Of a stretch of 64,000 nucleotides of DNA, positions 12,901-26,000 are shown in pieces (the stretch's first letter is position 1; each line of letters opens with the position of its first letter). Made by a program: the position numbers and the translations under genes. The notes beneath the pieces were generated by a model, which was not told the origin of the DNA, did no database searches, and saw only the letters and a list, made by a program, of their open reading frames with translations. The stretch spans positions 53,139,330 through 53,203,329 of the forward strand of contig NC_133935.1 in NCBI RefSeq assembly GCF_031877795.1, given 5' to 3'. The stretch is from Strix aluco. Lineage: Eukaryota > Chordata > Aves > Strigiformes > Strigidae.

Positions 12901-15900
12901 ATGTGGTGAGATTGCCACATAAATGGACTGGGCAAGTGAAACGAACAGTCTAGATGATGAATTTGGTCTCCAATATTTCTGACTATTTATTGTATCAGTG
13001 AGAGCAATATAGGCTCATCAAAGGTATACAGTCAAGCGAACTTATTCCAGGAAAAAGTAGTAATGAAAACTGGAAAATAATAGAGAAATATATGAAGATT
13101 TCAGAACAGATAATTGAAATAATTTATTTTCATAATTTTCTCCCTAAATTCTTTTTCATTCTAATTATTTTTCAAGGCCAGTGATTTAACCCTTCCCATT
13201 TTAATCAGGGGAAACATAAAAGCTCTATGATGAAAAAAGTGAATTGGATAGCTATTTATCTCTGTCATTTCTACCAGTGGATCTTCTATGTCAAAATAAT
13301 ATGTTGCTTGAATTGCTGACTAGTTTTCCTTAACTAGCCCATGGGGGTATTTGGTATCTGCAGAACATTACTCACACTTTATGTAACATAATCTTTAATG
13401 CAACAGACTTTTCCAAACAACAGTTTATAAACATGAGCCATTCTGTTATCACTCCAAGGGCAAAGAACCAGATTTTGCTCTAAATTGAACTGGCAACACT
13501 TTTCCTCTTTTGAAATGTGTGGAGTCAGCATAAATTTGCACCAGAGAACCTGAAAGTAGGGGTTTTCCCACTGCATAGCATACATCAAGCTGTAGTATGA
13601 ATAGGATCCATGAGTCACACATGTTGAAGTTAGGATACATGCAGGCACAGCGCACAGAGCTGCCAGTGCTACATGTGATATACCTTGACGTCATGCTGCC
13701 AGTGGCAGTAACTAACAAGAAGAGCTTTGGTGGCCCATGCCTGGATCATACAAGACTTGTGGATATATACATAGACAACTATGCATCTGCATCTCTGTCA
13801 TATAAATAAGAGAAAGTTCAGATCACCAATTTCTCAAGAGCCTAAACATTCAACTCTATGAAATTTTATTTGAGGACTCGAAACTAAAGACTGAGTAAAT
13901 CTACATTCAGTTGCATGCAGGGGAATGGACTTTGTGAGCTAGACAGTCCTTCTCCATCATATGTTCCTTGGATGAGAATGGAGGCTAATATAAGTGATTT
14001 GAATAACTCCTTTAAGATATGTTAACTGTAACAAATTTAGGCTTCTACTTTCAGTGTGTAGCTTTGAATCACACTCAAGTTAAATATTTCAAACAGTCAA
14101 AAATCAGCTCTGCAAAACCCCCCAGGGTCTCTTATTGAATGAAGGAGATAACAAATCTCACACTTTTTATGGTGGGAAAGTCTCTTCCACATCATAATCA
14201 AAGACTGTTGACACTAGAATAATTTGGTTTTATTCTGTTACAGTATCAATAGTGGAAGAGTTATAATAAATGGACCTCAAATTTGTCACCATAAAATTCA
14301 TTTAGACAAGAGAAGGTGGTTAAAATCTTTTTAATTGGACTACTTTAACACACCCTCTGCGGCTATAGCAATTGCAGCAGAGCAATAGAAAATAGGAAAA
14401 TACCCCAGTACTGAGAGTTTAACTACAACTGATTTGCCTGAACACAGCAGAACAGTATTACACATTGCTCATAAATTGACATGATCTAGACATAAAGCAC
14501 AAAAAGGATAACTTTGCAATCATTTATTAAAGAAAAACCTGTGTTCTACTTCCATGCCATGAACAAGTAGTATGGACCATTAGATGCAACCTGGTGCTGT
14601 ACGTATTTCAGAGGTGTTAATTTTGGACTACTTCTAGTCTGGGCCTGTGCACTGAATGCCCATGAAACAGTTGGAACCTCCCGAGTGCATTCCTGGAATA
14701 TATCTGCAATGTGAACTAAAGCAGGGAAAGTAGGGCCAAAAGTGCGCTCCTTATGATTAGTGGAGATTGTCAGAAACATCAGTGGAGTCTAACTCCATGA
14801 ATGCTTATGATGAACATATTGTAACTTTCTAAGCTGAGGAAGGCAAATGCCACATTCTACATCTCAGAAGATCAGGGTGCTGTCTAACAGTGTCTAACAG
14901 CATTGCCCTGTTCTCCCATATCTACTAAATGTAAACTACTCCCTCAACTGTTCTCTTCATTCCATTCAGAATGGTCCCTCTCTTTTTCTGTCTATTTTCT
15001 GGAAACTTAGTGGCATATAACCTGCTGGTCCTCTGTCTTGGTTAAAACTGACAGTGGGTTCAAAAATGGTAGGGGATGATCTGACAGATAAAAATGCAGG
15101 ACTTCTCAATCCTCTAAACTTCATTTCTTTAGGAAAACACAGGCTAAACCACCAAAACCATTACCAAAATCTCAACAAAAGACTCAAAAAAGTATCTACT
15201 TTAAACAAAAAATGCTTTATAAACTTCACAGTCAAACCTGGGCTGCCTCACCCAATGTGTGAGAGGAACAGGACACTAGATTTTTTTAGCTGGAGCCACT
15301 AGCTGTTAAGCAAATATCTTTCTTTCAAATCATTCACTTCCATTTTGGTTTTAAGTTACATGGGCAAACAGAGCTAAAAGAACAAGCTGAAGCAAAGAGG
15401 CACTGAAATCTGGCAAAGGAGCAAACCAGAAAAAGGCATTCTTTCGTTTTCTCACATTTGCACAAATGGAGATCTGAAAAGTGAAAATGCTAATGGTACT
15501 TTGAAAGTATTGAGTATCTTGGGCAATATAAATCCTTAAAGATTACTGAAGAGAGAAAGGTGTTTCCACAGACTTATTCTCTGTCAGTATCAGAAATTCC
15601 CCTTTATTAAGTTCAAATAAGAGCTCAGTGTTTCCAAACTTAAAGAAAACATGAAGTGTTATGTTTTCCAGAGAAAAAGAGACAGTATTTTATTTTCTGG
15701 AATAAGTCATTTTACATTAAGTGAAACAACAAAACCAGAAAAATATAAAAAAATGAAAATTGCCAGTTCCATCTGAGAACTGCAGCTACTCCTGGAAAGC
15801 TGCAGCAAAGTCCTGGAAGCATATCCTGCATGGAAAATTGAATCATTACTTCTGTGTGTTACAGTTTCATATACCACAGCAAAGGCATTTCTGCCACTTT

Positions 15901-18900
15901 CCTCTGGAATTAGAAAATATTTTACCGCATGATTCAAAAGTTTCACTGTATTTGGTTTTTCTGAGCTTCTGTTAGCATCAGTTCTTATTCTAGAAGATGA
16001 TAGAGAAAGTATATTATAAATACATCATTTATGTAAGAATAAAGTATTATGGATCAGTCTGGAAGCTATGACATTAACAAATATTGTTGTTATTGAATGA
16101 GATGATTGCTTGATCTGTAAAAATAACACCAATTGTTTCAATCAAGGAGCAAACTTTCCTTCCTCAAATTCCAATTTGAAGTTATTCCTAGAGAAGAATC
16201 AAGGATAAAGGAAGGCAAGACAGAGACAGACTAACTGCAAATGTCTTGGCTAGGATGATACAATTCCATAATGTGGAAAGCAAAACAAGAACAGAAAAAA
16301 AATTACCTATATTAAAAGTATGAAAACCAGAACTCCATTATATCTTAATGTCATATTAGGAATTTAGAAAGTAGCAATGCATCTAGCGATGAGGGCACTG
16401 ATAGGCTTAATGCAGGATTTTTAGATCTTTAGTATTTTTAAATGATTTCCAGAAAATTACATATAGTTTCAGATCTTTCTTGAGAAAGAAAATGAACTTT
16501 TACTGAAAAGCTTTTAAAGGGGATATTTTCAGCATGGAGTTTTTGATCGAAACAAACATTAAGAGGATAGGAGAGCAGCCAGTAGCTGCAAGAGGTAAGC
16601 ATAGCAAAACAGCTCTAGATTTAAGTTCCTGAACTGCTTATACAAATTTGAGCAGCTGCAGCATGAGAGACTGTGAGGTGTGACTGAGTACTCGGAGATC
16701 CTGTGGTTAAGACATCCACAGGGTTGCGCAAAGGACTAGTTGTGCAAAGCATGGGTATGAATGATATTCTTCTACATTGCTGCATTACCAGCCAGACTAT
16801 TCTGTGGTAAGTCTCTTGCCTTTGGTTTTGACCAGACATGCCACCTGGTCAATACATACCAGTTTGTGTATTTTCCAATAAAGCAAGTTTCACTGGAAAA
16901 TTCCCAACAAGCTCTCATCAAGAATGGGTTCTTGTTTGTCAGGCCACATGAGCCACCCCACCATCTGACAACCTTTTCCACACTTTTTGGCAGGTAACAC
17001 TTGGTATGAATGCCAACAGGCATCATCCCAACCCCAGAAGGTGTTCACTGTAAACTGAAGCAGGCATCAAGGGGACTCCCATGAATCAAGACAACAGCTG
17101 GGAACATTCTCATTACTGGAGGAGAGAGGTCTGGAGAGAAGCAACCCATGATCACAGCATCAAGCTTCAGCAGATGCCTACACAGGTGCTAAGGTAGAAA
17201 TACCAGGCTGAAAGCAAACTGGGGAAAAATTATGTTCAGATTCCAGTTAGACAGTGAGACACAGAAAGCCTTGAGTGCAGTGCCCAAAATAAAAAATAAA
17301 AAATAAAAAACAACCAAAACCAGACTGTGGTGATGTATCTTTCCAGATACTGCAATTACCTATGAGAAATCAATGTATCCCTTCAGGCAATTAATTATGC
17401 AGTGTAAAAGCAGACAGAGACTCAAGAACAGAACATAAGCAAAGCATTAGTCCCAATGTATACAATCCCTACAGGACAGCTAGAACTGCACTGCCAGGAG
17501 CAGCATTAGCACCGCATGAAAACCCATGGTCATGCTCTCTGGAAAGCGATGAGTTAATGGGATGTCTCATCACCAGTAACCATCACAAAGAAAACGCTGC
17601 ATGTGGCAAGACTAAGAACAATTCATGTTACTGAGAGCTAGCATTATGTTGCAAGGATAAGGTACAACTCACTGAAAGCGTAACTAATGACAGAGATACA
17701 CATCAAAGCATGCCTTCTGGAGACAAGTATTCTTCCAGCTCTATAAAACAGAAAATATATGCAAAATGTAATACCTTTGTTTCTCTTTTGAGAGTGTTGA
17801 GAATGACAGATGGTAGAGAAGTTCATATTCCAGAGCTAGCAATGTCTCAAGGAGCAAACGCCTCAGGAAGTTAGTCCCTATTATAGACAGAGCTGCAAGA
17901 TGTAGTTTTGTTTAAAAAGGCAGGGATAAAGCAGTAGTTCCAGAGGATTTGGAAACCAGCACAAATGCATTCATCACACGTGGAGAAAGAGATATGTCTG
18001 AAATGAGCTGGGGGAACAGCTGCTTCACAAGCAGAAATGCTAAATCAGTAGCCCACGCAGATCTATGAAAAAATATTCATAGCCCAGCAATCAACAGAAC
18101 CAGGAGATCTGTAATAGATATTTTCATTATTAAAAGTTACAGAAATTACAAGATATCAACAGATATCCATTTTCTAGGAAGTGAGCTGAATGGAGAGCAA
18201 AACTAAGGTCACAGGCAAAAATGCCTGTGATGCTTATAAAGCCTGTCAAGTGGTTGCTCTGATTGTGTTGAGACCATAACACCACACTAACCAAGAGTTT
18301 CTTATTGATTCTTCGCACTTCCCTATCATCGTTTCTACTTGTGTGCACTGATTCTCAGCTTACACACAAATTCAGGCAGAGTCTCTCTTTTGATCTTTTA
18401 AAGATGTATAGAACCTGACTTGTTGAGACAACAGACCTCCATGCCCCGCGGTAGAACACAAATCAGTGAGTGTCAGTTGGGAACTTAAGCACAAATTACC
18501 ATCTAATAGGTGCTTTGAAAGTAAATGAAGACAGAGTTGCAAGACATCATAGAGCGTCACAGTAGTTATCAACCATACAAGGAGGGACCTCAGAGAAGGA
18601 TGCATCAAAGAACAATGGTTTTGTTTCACACTAGCAGAAGAATGAATGACAGTACAAAAAAGCAGTAAATGATAGGGGACAATAATGATCCAAAGATCCA
18701 AGGCCAATGTACTCAGGTCAGCAGATCAGGGTACAGCCCCCAAGGAATAGGAGAACGCAAAATTCTGAGCTGCACTGGAACAGACAACATGGGAGACGCA
18801 TGACAGATTGCCCTGCAGAAGGCAAGAAGCAATGGGGAGTTATCAGTGATCAGTCTTCTCTTATGTAGTTAGGCCAAGGCCAGGATCTGGATTTAACAAG

Positions 18901-21900
18901 ATTCTCAATGATCAGTGACACCCAACACTGTAAAAGAAGACTTGTAAAACCATGATGGCATGAAGGAAAAGGATGGCTTCCTAGAACATCTGCATACTGC
19001 TAGTGTCTGGCCCCAGCAAGTCAAGAAAGGCTTTCACAGAGAACAGGTAATAGTTTCTAAAGGAACTTGTATGTACAACTCAAATGGAGGGATAAGGCCC
19101 AGAACTGTTCATTAGTTTCTTCTTAAACTGTGGAGAGAGGTTCCCTTATGGCAAACCTGTTCAAAGAAGTATATGCTGAGCTCATACTAATTCAGTGGGG
19201 ATGAGTTACAAACAGTATGCAGTGAGGACTGTTTGTATTTTCTCTGAAAAAGGATTGGTATTAAGATGTGCATTCTTCAGAAACAGCATCTTGGAAACAC
19301 CTCCAATCCAGACCTCATACTCTGCATTAGTGCTAAGGGAGGATTTTCTCTGGGTCATTCCATGAAATCATCAAGACAATTCTGATGGTCATGTTGGAGG
19401 CAGCTAGCACTTTTCCTTCTTCTTCCAGAGGTGGAAACAAATAGTGTGAGAGCATCCCTTACTAAAACAGAGTAAAGTATTTATATATGTATTAGTGTTT
19501 GCATTACATTGAAATAGATTTACAGCAACCAAATGAGGAAATCAATGGAGTGCTGACAGATACAGGGAAATGGTTAAGAAAGTCATCACAAGTTTTTCAA
19601 ATGTTGGCTGCAGATGGTTGTCTACAAGTATCTATATTCTTTAAGAATCTCTGAATCCTTGCTTGGTGAATTAACTGCTTGCAGAATAAGTAACTGTTCT
19701 TAGCACGCCACTCTAGGCAGTGTGCAGTGAGCGCTAGAGAACTCCAGCAATCAAAACCTAGGCAGGATTTTGATAACAGTAGTCTTGGGATTAGGAATTT
19801 AATTTTAATTTATAGTAGCTGATTGCTTCTGTGGGCCTAAGTCACTTATTCAAAGGTGTATTTGAAGTCAATAGCAGAGTTGAAAACTGAGTTTTGACTT
19901 ACATGCTAGGACTCTGTGCTGAGGCCATTCTTATGTGACTGAATGGAAGCTGAATTTACCAGATTCGTAATCTAGAGAATATATATGTGAAACAGTGTCC
20001 TTGCTTATCTTAAAGCAGAAATAAACTCTCTTTGCCTTTTTTTTCTGAGGGTGACTTTGTTCTATACATCACTTTTAAGTATGTGCTTTTTTTTTTTTTA
20101 GGTTTTTGGGGGAGAGAAAGAGGGAGGTAGTGAGGAAGGGAAGGAGGAGGACATCAGTAGTTCCCTTTCAAAATTATTTTGCAAACACAGATTTTACTTT
20201 TCTGTACATAAAATTTTGATCAACTTGTAACATCCATTTTGCCTGAGGCTAAAACAGGCTTTTTTGCTTATGTAAGGGAAAGAACTGAGACCTATTGGAT
20301 CTGTCCACAGATATCAATAGTCTCTCCATGACCTTACATCTCTTCACCCTGTGGAAGCTCCTGCCTTTGAATAACACAAAGTTTTAGAGAAGGAAAGCAG
20401 AAGGAGAGGGAGCTCCATCTGCTAGCCACAGGAGCTTCCCCTGCTGACCCCATATATTTTCCCTTGGAAATCCAAGGAAGAGTTAATGCCTGTTTCAAAG
20501 CCTGAGGCACAGATAACAGGCTGCAACTCAGAGCTGCTGGGGGGCTTAGCTTGTGGCAGCCAGCTTGCATGGCCATGCTTCAGGGGCTACACGGGCACAG
20601 TGAGGAACAGGTTCTAAGCTTGACCCTAGCTTTCCTTGTTCCTGTGAATCAAGGAATCACAAAATACCTACTTAATCGAAACACAAACAAAGCACAACCT
20701 TCTCTTGTTGTTGAAATTTGACAAAATTATTCCAGAAATTAATTTACACCTCCACAGGCTACATGATTCCCAGAGAGCGCCATCAGTCACTGCACTGAAA
20801 TACGTGATTTATTATATACAGGTATGAAGTAATTACTACATATTTATTACTTATTATTTTATTGTGTGTTTATTTTGGAGAGGCAATAGACTATCTGTAA
20901 TTAGGTTTGCATGCATTACAAAGCCCTTTTTTAAGCTATTTTACACCTTTGTCTTGCCTTGGTTTGAAAATTACCACATTTATTCTGCAGGCAATGGAGA
21001 ATGGGTCTTGTTTAGTTTGAAAAAAAATATGTCCTAGTGCTTCAGTTACTGAATTTCAGCTCAGAAACAGCAAAGGAAGTTACTTTATTGCTTATTTCAC
21101 TAAGAAGGCAAAAAATAAGTTTGATGGAAGAATTGTATTTTTTTTGTTCAGCTTTGACAAGTTTCCTATGAAATCAGTGGCTCTAAAGCACATGGGCCTT
21201 AGTCTTGCTATGAGTTCCATCCTTTCAAAAGTCTGAGCATTCACAAAACCTTTGTGAAGCAAATGGGCATCTGCATATTTGCAATTCATCCTCCAGGCTG
21301 AGGGGTTTATGATCTGTCTCCTATTTGTTTCCCGGGCATGATCTTCTGTCTGATCAATAGGATATTTGGTCATGAAACAAGGAAATAAACTAGTTTGAAC
21401 TGAAGCACAGCAAGTTCCTTAACTGGTATCCATTGCTGCATTTGAATTGGTGTTTCTTTTGTATAAGAGTCTATTACCAAAAGTTTGTGTGTTCTTTTCT
21501 CATTATTAAAATGCAAAACCTTGTTCCCCTAAACAAGGTCCTCCCCTTTTAGTGGTAGAATGGTGGAAAGTAAAACACTTGATTAATACATTCCTTGGCA
21601 ATTTACTACCAGCACAACCAGATACAGGATTGTTTTTCATAATAATCTTTTCCCTCAATAATTCTTACTAGAGGTTCCCTTTAAACCCACTAGGGTCAAG
21701 CCCTTGCAGTCCTCAAGTGCAATTGGTTTTATCATGCCTCCCTTCAGTACGTAAATGTATCTGGTTTTATTCCATTTTGCTCTATTCCTTAAGAAGAAAA
21801 AAGTTTTTTACAATTTTACAGTTTTTAAAAATCCTAACAGTGACAACCATCCCATTGACTTCAAAATTTTTCTGGGTCTAATTTCCTCAATTCTGTTTCC

Positions 21901-22059
21901 TTTCAGTATTTTTTAGTCATCTTTAATTAACTTAAAGGTGAAATAACATCTAAAGAGAAGTGTTAAAAGATTTTTTTTTTCTTTCTTAAGCAATAAACAT
22001 CTTGAGACTTCACAACAGGTCTCTCGTTTGTTTGGTTAAAACACATCTTTATTACCTCT
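9913..22059. other. Gene-desert segment, AT-rich
   Basis: About 12 kb of AT-rich DNA without a recognisable exon, RNA gene or recent mobile element. Short open frames (the longest is 111 codons, near 18372-18707 on the minus strand) have low-complexity or random-looking content. A small AAAAAT-type repeat lies at 17286-17310. Conserved non-coding elements could be present but cannot be told from a single sequence. Confidence 0.55.
17286..17310 (+). repeat. (AAAAAT)n simple repeat
   Basis: About four imperfect units of A-rich hexamer/heptamer, ending in 'aaaaaacaacc'. A short microsatellite. Confidence 0.7.
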
Positions 22060-22213
22060 TTTTAGTTAACACGAAAAGGTGCAAATATTTCGCCATACTG
22101 AAAGCTTTTTGGTGTGCCGAGCTCAGAGGAATAAACAAACTTGAAGCTGCCAGTAATGGCCTGAAAAAGTAATTACCAAGGGGCTTTCTAGAAGGATTAG
22201 TGGCCTTTAATAT

Positions 22214-22227
22214 GCTGATTAATCAGC
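22214..22227. repeat. 14-bp perfect palindrome GCTGATTAATCAGC
   Basis: The sequence equals its own reverse complement over 14 bases and centres on TGATTAATCA, two overlapping inverted ATTA-type cores such as dimeric homeodomain proteins bind. It lies about 230 bases left of the CpG-rich patch. Confidence 0.75.
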
Positions 22228-22454
22228 TTTTAAATAGTGAAGGTCCTTGAGTAAGTCTTTCCAAGTAAAGGGAATGTAGTTACTCGCTGCTATACGGTAA
22301 TGGTGTTTGAAAAATCAAAAGTGATTAATACCTGAAGTGTGTTTAATTGTACAAATATAATTATTTTCAGAACGGAAAAAGTGCTTAGTAACACGTTTAT
22401 CGCCTATCTATACTGTCTGGCTGAACACTTTAATGAGGGGTTTTCTTCTTCTCC

Positions 22455-22670
22455 CAGGAGCAGGCAGCGGCCACCCCGCGGGGTTCAGCGGGGGCGCAGC
22501 CGGAGCCTGTCGCCCCTCGGCGAGACCCCCGCGCCCGGCCGGGGCCGCTCGATCCCTGCGCTCGGGTCCCCGGCACCGCCCCCCCGCTCCCTGGTGCCCC
22601 TGAACGGCAAGTTACTGAGGGCATTCAGCCGCTCAGATTGCCCCGCACTTTGCGAAAGTCCGTGCTGAAA
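22455..22670. other. Isolated CpG-rich patch
   Basis: About two dozen CpG dinucleotides occur in roughly 220 bases, including CCGCGG and several GGGGC/GCCCC boxes, in surroundings with hardly any CpG. The left edge is sharp, right after a pyrimidine tract ending in 'ctcccag', which looks like a splice acceptor. One frame stays open across it (22339-22668) and reads as an Arg/Pro/Ser-rich stretch, expected from GC-rich DNA and not a recognised protein. It may be a small CpG-island promoter, the edge of a non-coding RNA exon, or an inserted GC-rich fragment. Confidence 0.6.
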
Positions 22671-23010
22671 GATTCCTTCGAGCTCTAATTAGCACCATGC
22701 AGTGGAAATGGCTCCTGAAAGTTTCTTACATCTCCCAGTCTAAGGCAACCTCAAAAAGCAATAAAGAGCAAATAAATACCTTTTTAAAAGGCCAGTTATA
22801 ATTATTATTCAATGTCACATGCTTCTTTCTTACAGATAAACATAATCATTTGCAAAGGCTTCTTAGCTTTTAAGTGGCTTGTCTCGCGCACATCTTCATG
22901 TGAATTTAATGAAAGGAAAATGTCAAATGTCCCGTTGGGTGCAACCGGATTGAGTCTTTTGTCTGTGCTGCATAGTAAGCTCAGAAATGTACTTCCCTGA
23001 TCTTTCACCT

Positions 23011-26000
23011 GTACACCTACTTTTGTGTTAATTTTCTTGCCTTCTAAGTATTCTCTTTTGTTGCAATCTAAACTTCAGACTACAATTCACTATATGTATT
23101 GATTTAACTTTCTGTACAATTAATCTGCTTCAGAAAACACCACTCATATCTTTGTGTGATTTTAGATATGGGAGTAGTCTGCTGGAATCAAAGGACCACT
23201 CATACTCCTAAAATTAAGCATGTATATAACTGTTTGCAGAACGGAGGCCTAAATTATCTCGTCTCTATTTCTAATATCTCCAGGTTGCATTTATTATTTG
23301 CTGTCCTCTGTTGTGTTTATAGTCTTTGCCAGTTATAAATATACATAAACCCCTTTTTGCCCATTCTTTGAGACCACAAATGAAAACAAGGAATACAAGC
23401 CTTGACATCCTACAGGACATTTTTCTCCAGTATCTCTCCAGACCCTTTGTTGGTCTTTCCTGAAGTTTCCAGCTAAAAATCTGATCTGTGACAGATCAAT
23501 TTAAAAACAAACAAACAAACAAACAAAACAACAAAAAAACAAACCACAAATAAATCAGATTTCGTGATGCGGTGTATTGAGTGCTCTACTTCATTTCCTA
23601 GAATGGACAAATATGTTCCCAGGACAATTCACCAAATCCATGGCAGCTGCAGGACAGTGTTTAAGGTCATTGTTAGACTCTATGACATAGCACTGTACTA
23701 TTAACTATGGGACAGAACAGCATCTTTCTGATGGGGAGTAATGACCAGCCTTTTTTTTCATGAGGAGACATGCCAACCTCTTTAAAGTCATGCAATAAAA
23801 CACCCATTGTGTTTTATTTATAACCCCAGTGCTATCCCCCTTACTTGATGTTTATTTATTGTATGTGTGGCAAAAACACATATTCCAAGTTTAGCATCAA
23901 AGAGACTGAAAATTGCAGTTGTATAACAATTTGTGAGTTCGAAAGACTGAAGCAAAGGTTCCTCATCTGGGAACTTCCAACGCCTCAGCAGAGAGGATAT
24001 TTCTATCAGCACTACAAGTCATAGAAAACTGTGGGGTGCAGCAGGATTTGCAGGTTTTCCTGCCAGGTGGTTGAGCCTGAGGCTGCCATAGATAGTCTCA
24101 GTTAAAGGCTACACTATTTGTGCTTGGAACCTACTGTACTCCTCCTGACAAAAAAGCATGCAGTACATGACATTAACAATCATGTGTGCGGAAAGTTGAA
24201 ATATATATAAAATATATTTGTGTGCATATATAGATACAGAAGTGTGTATATATGAATTTACATGTACAATATAAAAATAGGGGCCTGAGCATTAACTGCA
24301 CGTAATCCAAATCAAGAAACCAGGATAAAAAATGTGCATTAAATAACTGTAGCATACATGCAAACTTTGTGGCTTTAGACAAGCTTTTACAGCACCAGGA
24401 ATGGAAGAAGAACTTAAAGTAGCACTGATGCATGCTGTCTGGTTTGCTTTCAACTATTTTTCAATTTTTGAGCCCCTATGCATTTTTTACTGGCAATATG
24501 AGTATCTGCCAGGCTTATGAAAATGAGCTTGTTTTCTTGTGCTGCAGGTTCCATAATCGTTAATATCAGACCTGCGCATTACTGGAGTAAATAGAAGTGC
24601 ACATTGGAGCCAGATCAGGTGTGAATATGCAATTTCATTCTGCCAAACTGGACAGTATGATGTTTAATGCTATCTTTAAGATTTTATACTAGCTTTGTTT
24701 GAGCTACAGATAGATCCATTCTGATCCAGATTAAAGTTCCCTTCACCAGAGGGAGGCAACATTTGAGACAGCAGTTTCAAGAACAAGGATATCTATGGAA
24801 AAATATTGAAGGCATTTGAAGAAGCCAAGTGAGGTTTTCTAAGTTCAAGGGACTGTGATGTTTCTAATCTCAGACTCAGTGCCCAAAAACTGAATTTACC
24901 ACCACATTAAATGAGATTCTTCAGGCCACAATTTATTGATACGTTGTTTTCTGTGGTAACAACAGCTTAAGTTGCACCCAGGACCCCTAATGCCTTTCCA
25001 CTTGTTCCCTGGTTCATATCATGGCACCTGGCATCATTTGTGAGTCCAAATGACAAACCAAATGAATAAACAGAGCCAGGTTAAAAATAATTCCAAGAAA
25101 AAAATCACAATCTGGCTTCCTGTAAGGCACCACAAGCAGCTGTGGTCACACTGTGGAAAGGGTGGTAAGGGCAGGTCTGAGCAGGCAGCAATCTGGATGG
25201 GAAAATCTGAAGCCACCGCTGCTTGCGAAAATGGTATGAGGAACCGTTCACAGGGATACTCTGCACTCCGCTCTTCCCCACTTGAAGTTATCCATGGGTA
25301 TGGAAAGGTCCTCAGGCCACAGGCTAAAGGCTCTTCAGGCACATCTGATTTGCTGACAGAGTAGTGCTAGAGACGGCATTGGGCCACACATGCTTACTGA
25401 ATGCTTGCAGCTGTAATTACTTTCCCAACAACTTCAGTCAGGTCTGCTTCGCCAGAAGTCTGCACACTCAGATCCTAGTTCATGAAGGGGCTCTGGTCAG
25501 GGAGGATTCTCATGATCCACCGCACTAGTCTTTCTGTTTTGTGTCCAAACCTTCTTCTGAATCAGGGCTTTTTGCAATAGTCCATTACAGCTCTGGAGAT
25601 CAGTGTATGACACTAAATAATGATGGCAACAATAGAGGGTTGTTTGTGTTTGCAAAGTAGTCAGTAGTAGCTTCTTTGGTAGAATTACTCACTTGTGTGA
25701 GCTGCTCCAACATATTTTATAATTAAATATATACCTAATTTAAAAACATCTGTTTAAGAACATAAATTAGAGAATGAAGTATTTGGAAAGCATTAGAGTA
25801 AGTTTAAGAGATTTAAAATGCAAAAGAAGTCAGGCAGCTACACTTAAAAATTTAAAAAAATCCTACCACTTTGTATTTAATTGTTGCCATTTTTTAGACA
25901 ATGACACAGATTCAAAAGCCATATAAGAGATTATGGTTTTAGTTTCAACTCTGAATGCCCTCTTCTTGTTGATTTTATTTTAACATACTTTATGGTTTAT

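Larger units (their letters stand above)
22060..23010. promoter_or_regulatory. Candidate enhancer or non-coding promoter block
   Basis: An AT-rich block with TAATTA at 22170-22175 and 22686-22691 and the 14-bp palindrome at 22214-22227 surrounds an abrupt GC/CpG-rich patch at about 22455-22670. Clustered homeodomain-type sites plus a small CpG island some 12 kb upstream of the LRIG3 start look like a developmental enhancer or the promoter of an unannotated non-coding RNA. This is inference from composition and motifs alone; no conservation or expression evidence is available here. Confidence 0.35.

Noticed and set aside
18372..18707. 111-codon minus-strand frame in the desert
   Set aside because: Random-looking composition with no domain or splice context.
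22339..22668. 109-codon frame across the CpG-rich patch
   Set aside because: Arg/Pro/Ser-rich, begins in AT-rich non-coding DNA, no recognised domain; the open frame follows from base composition.
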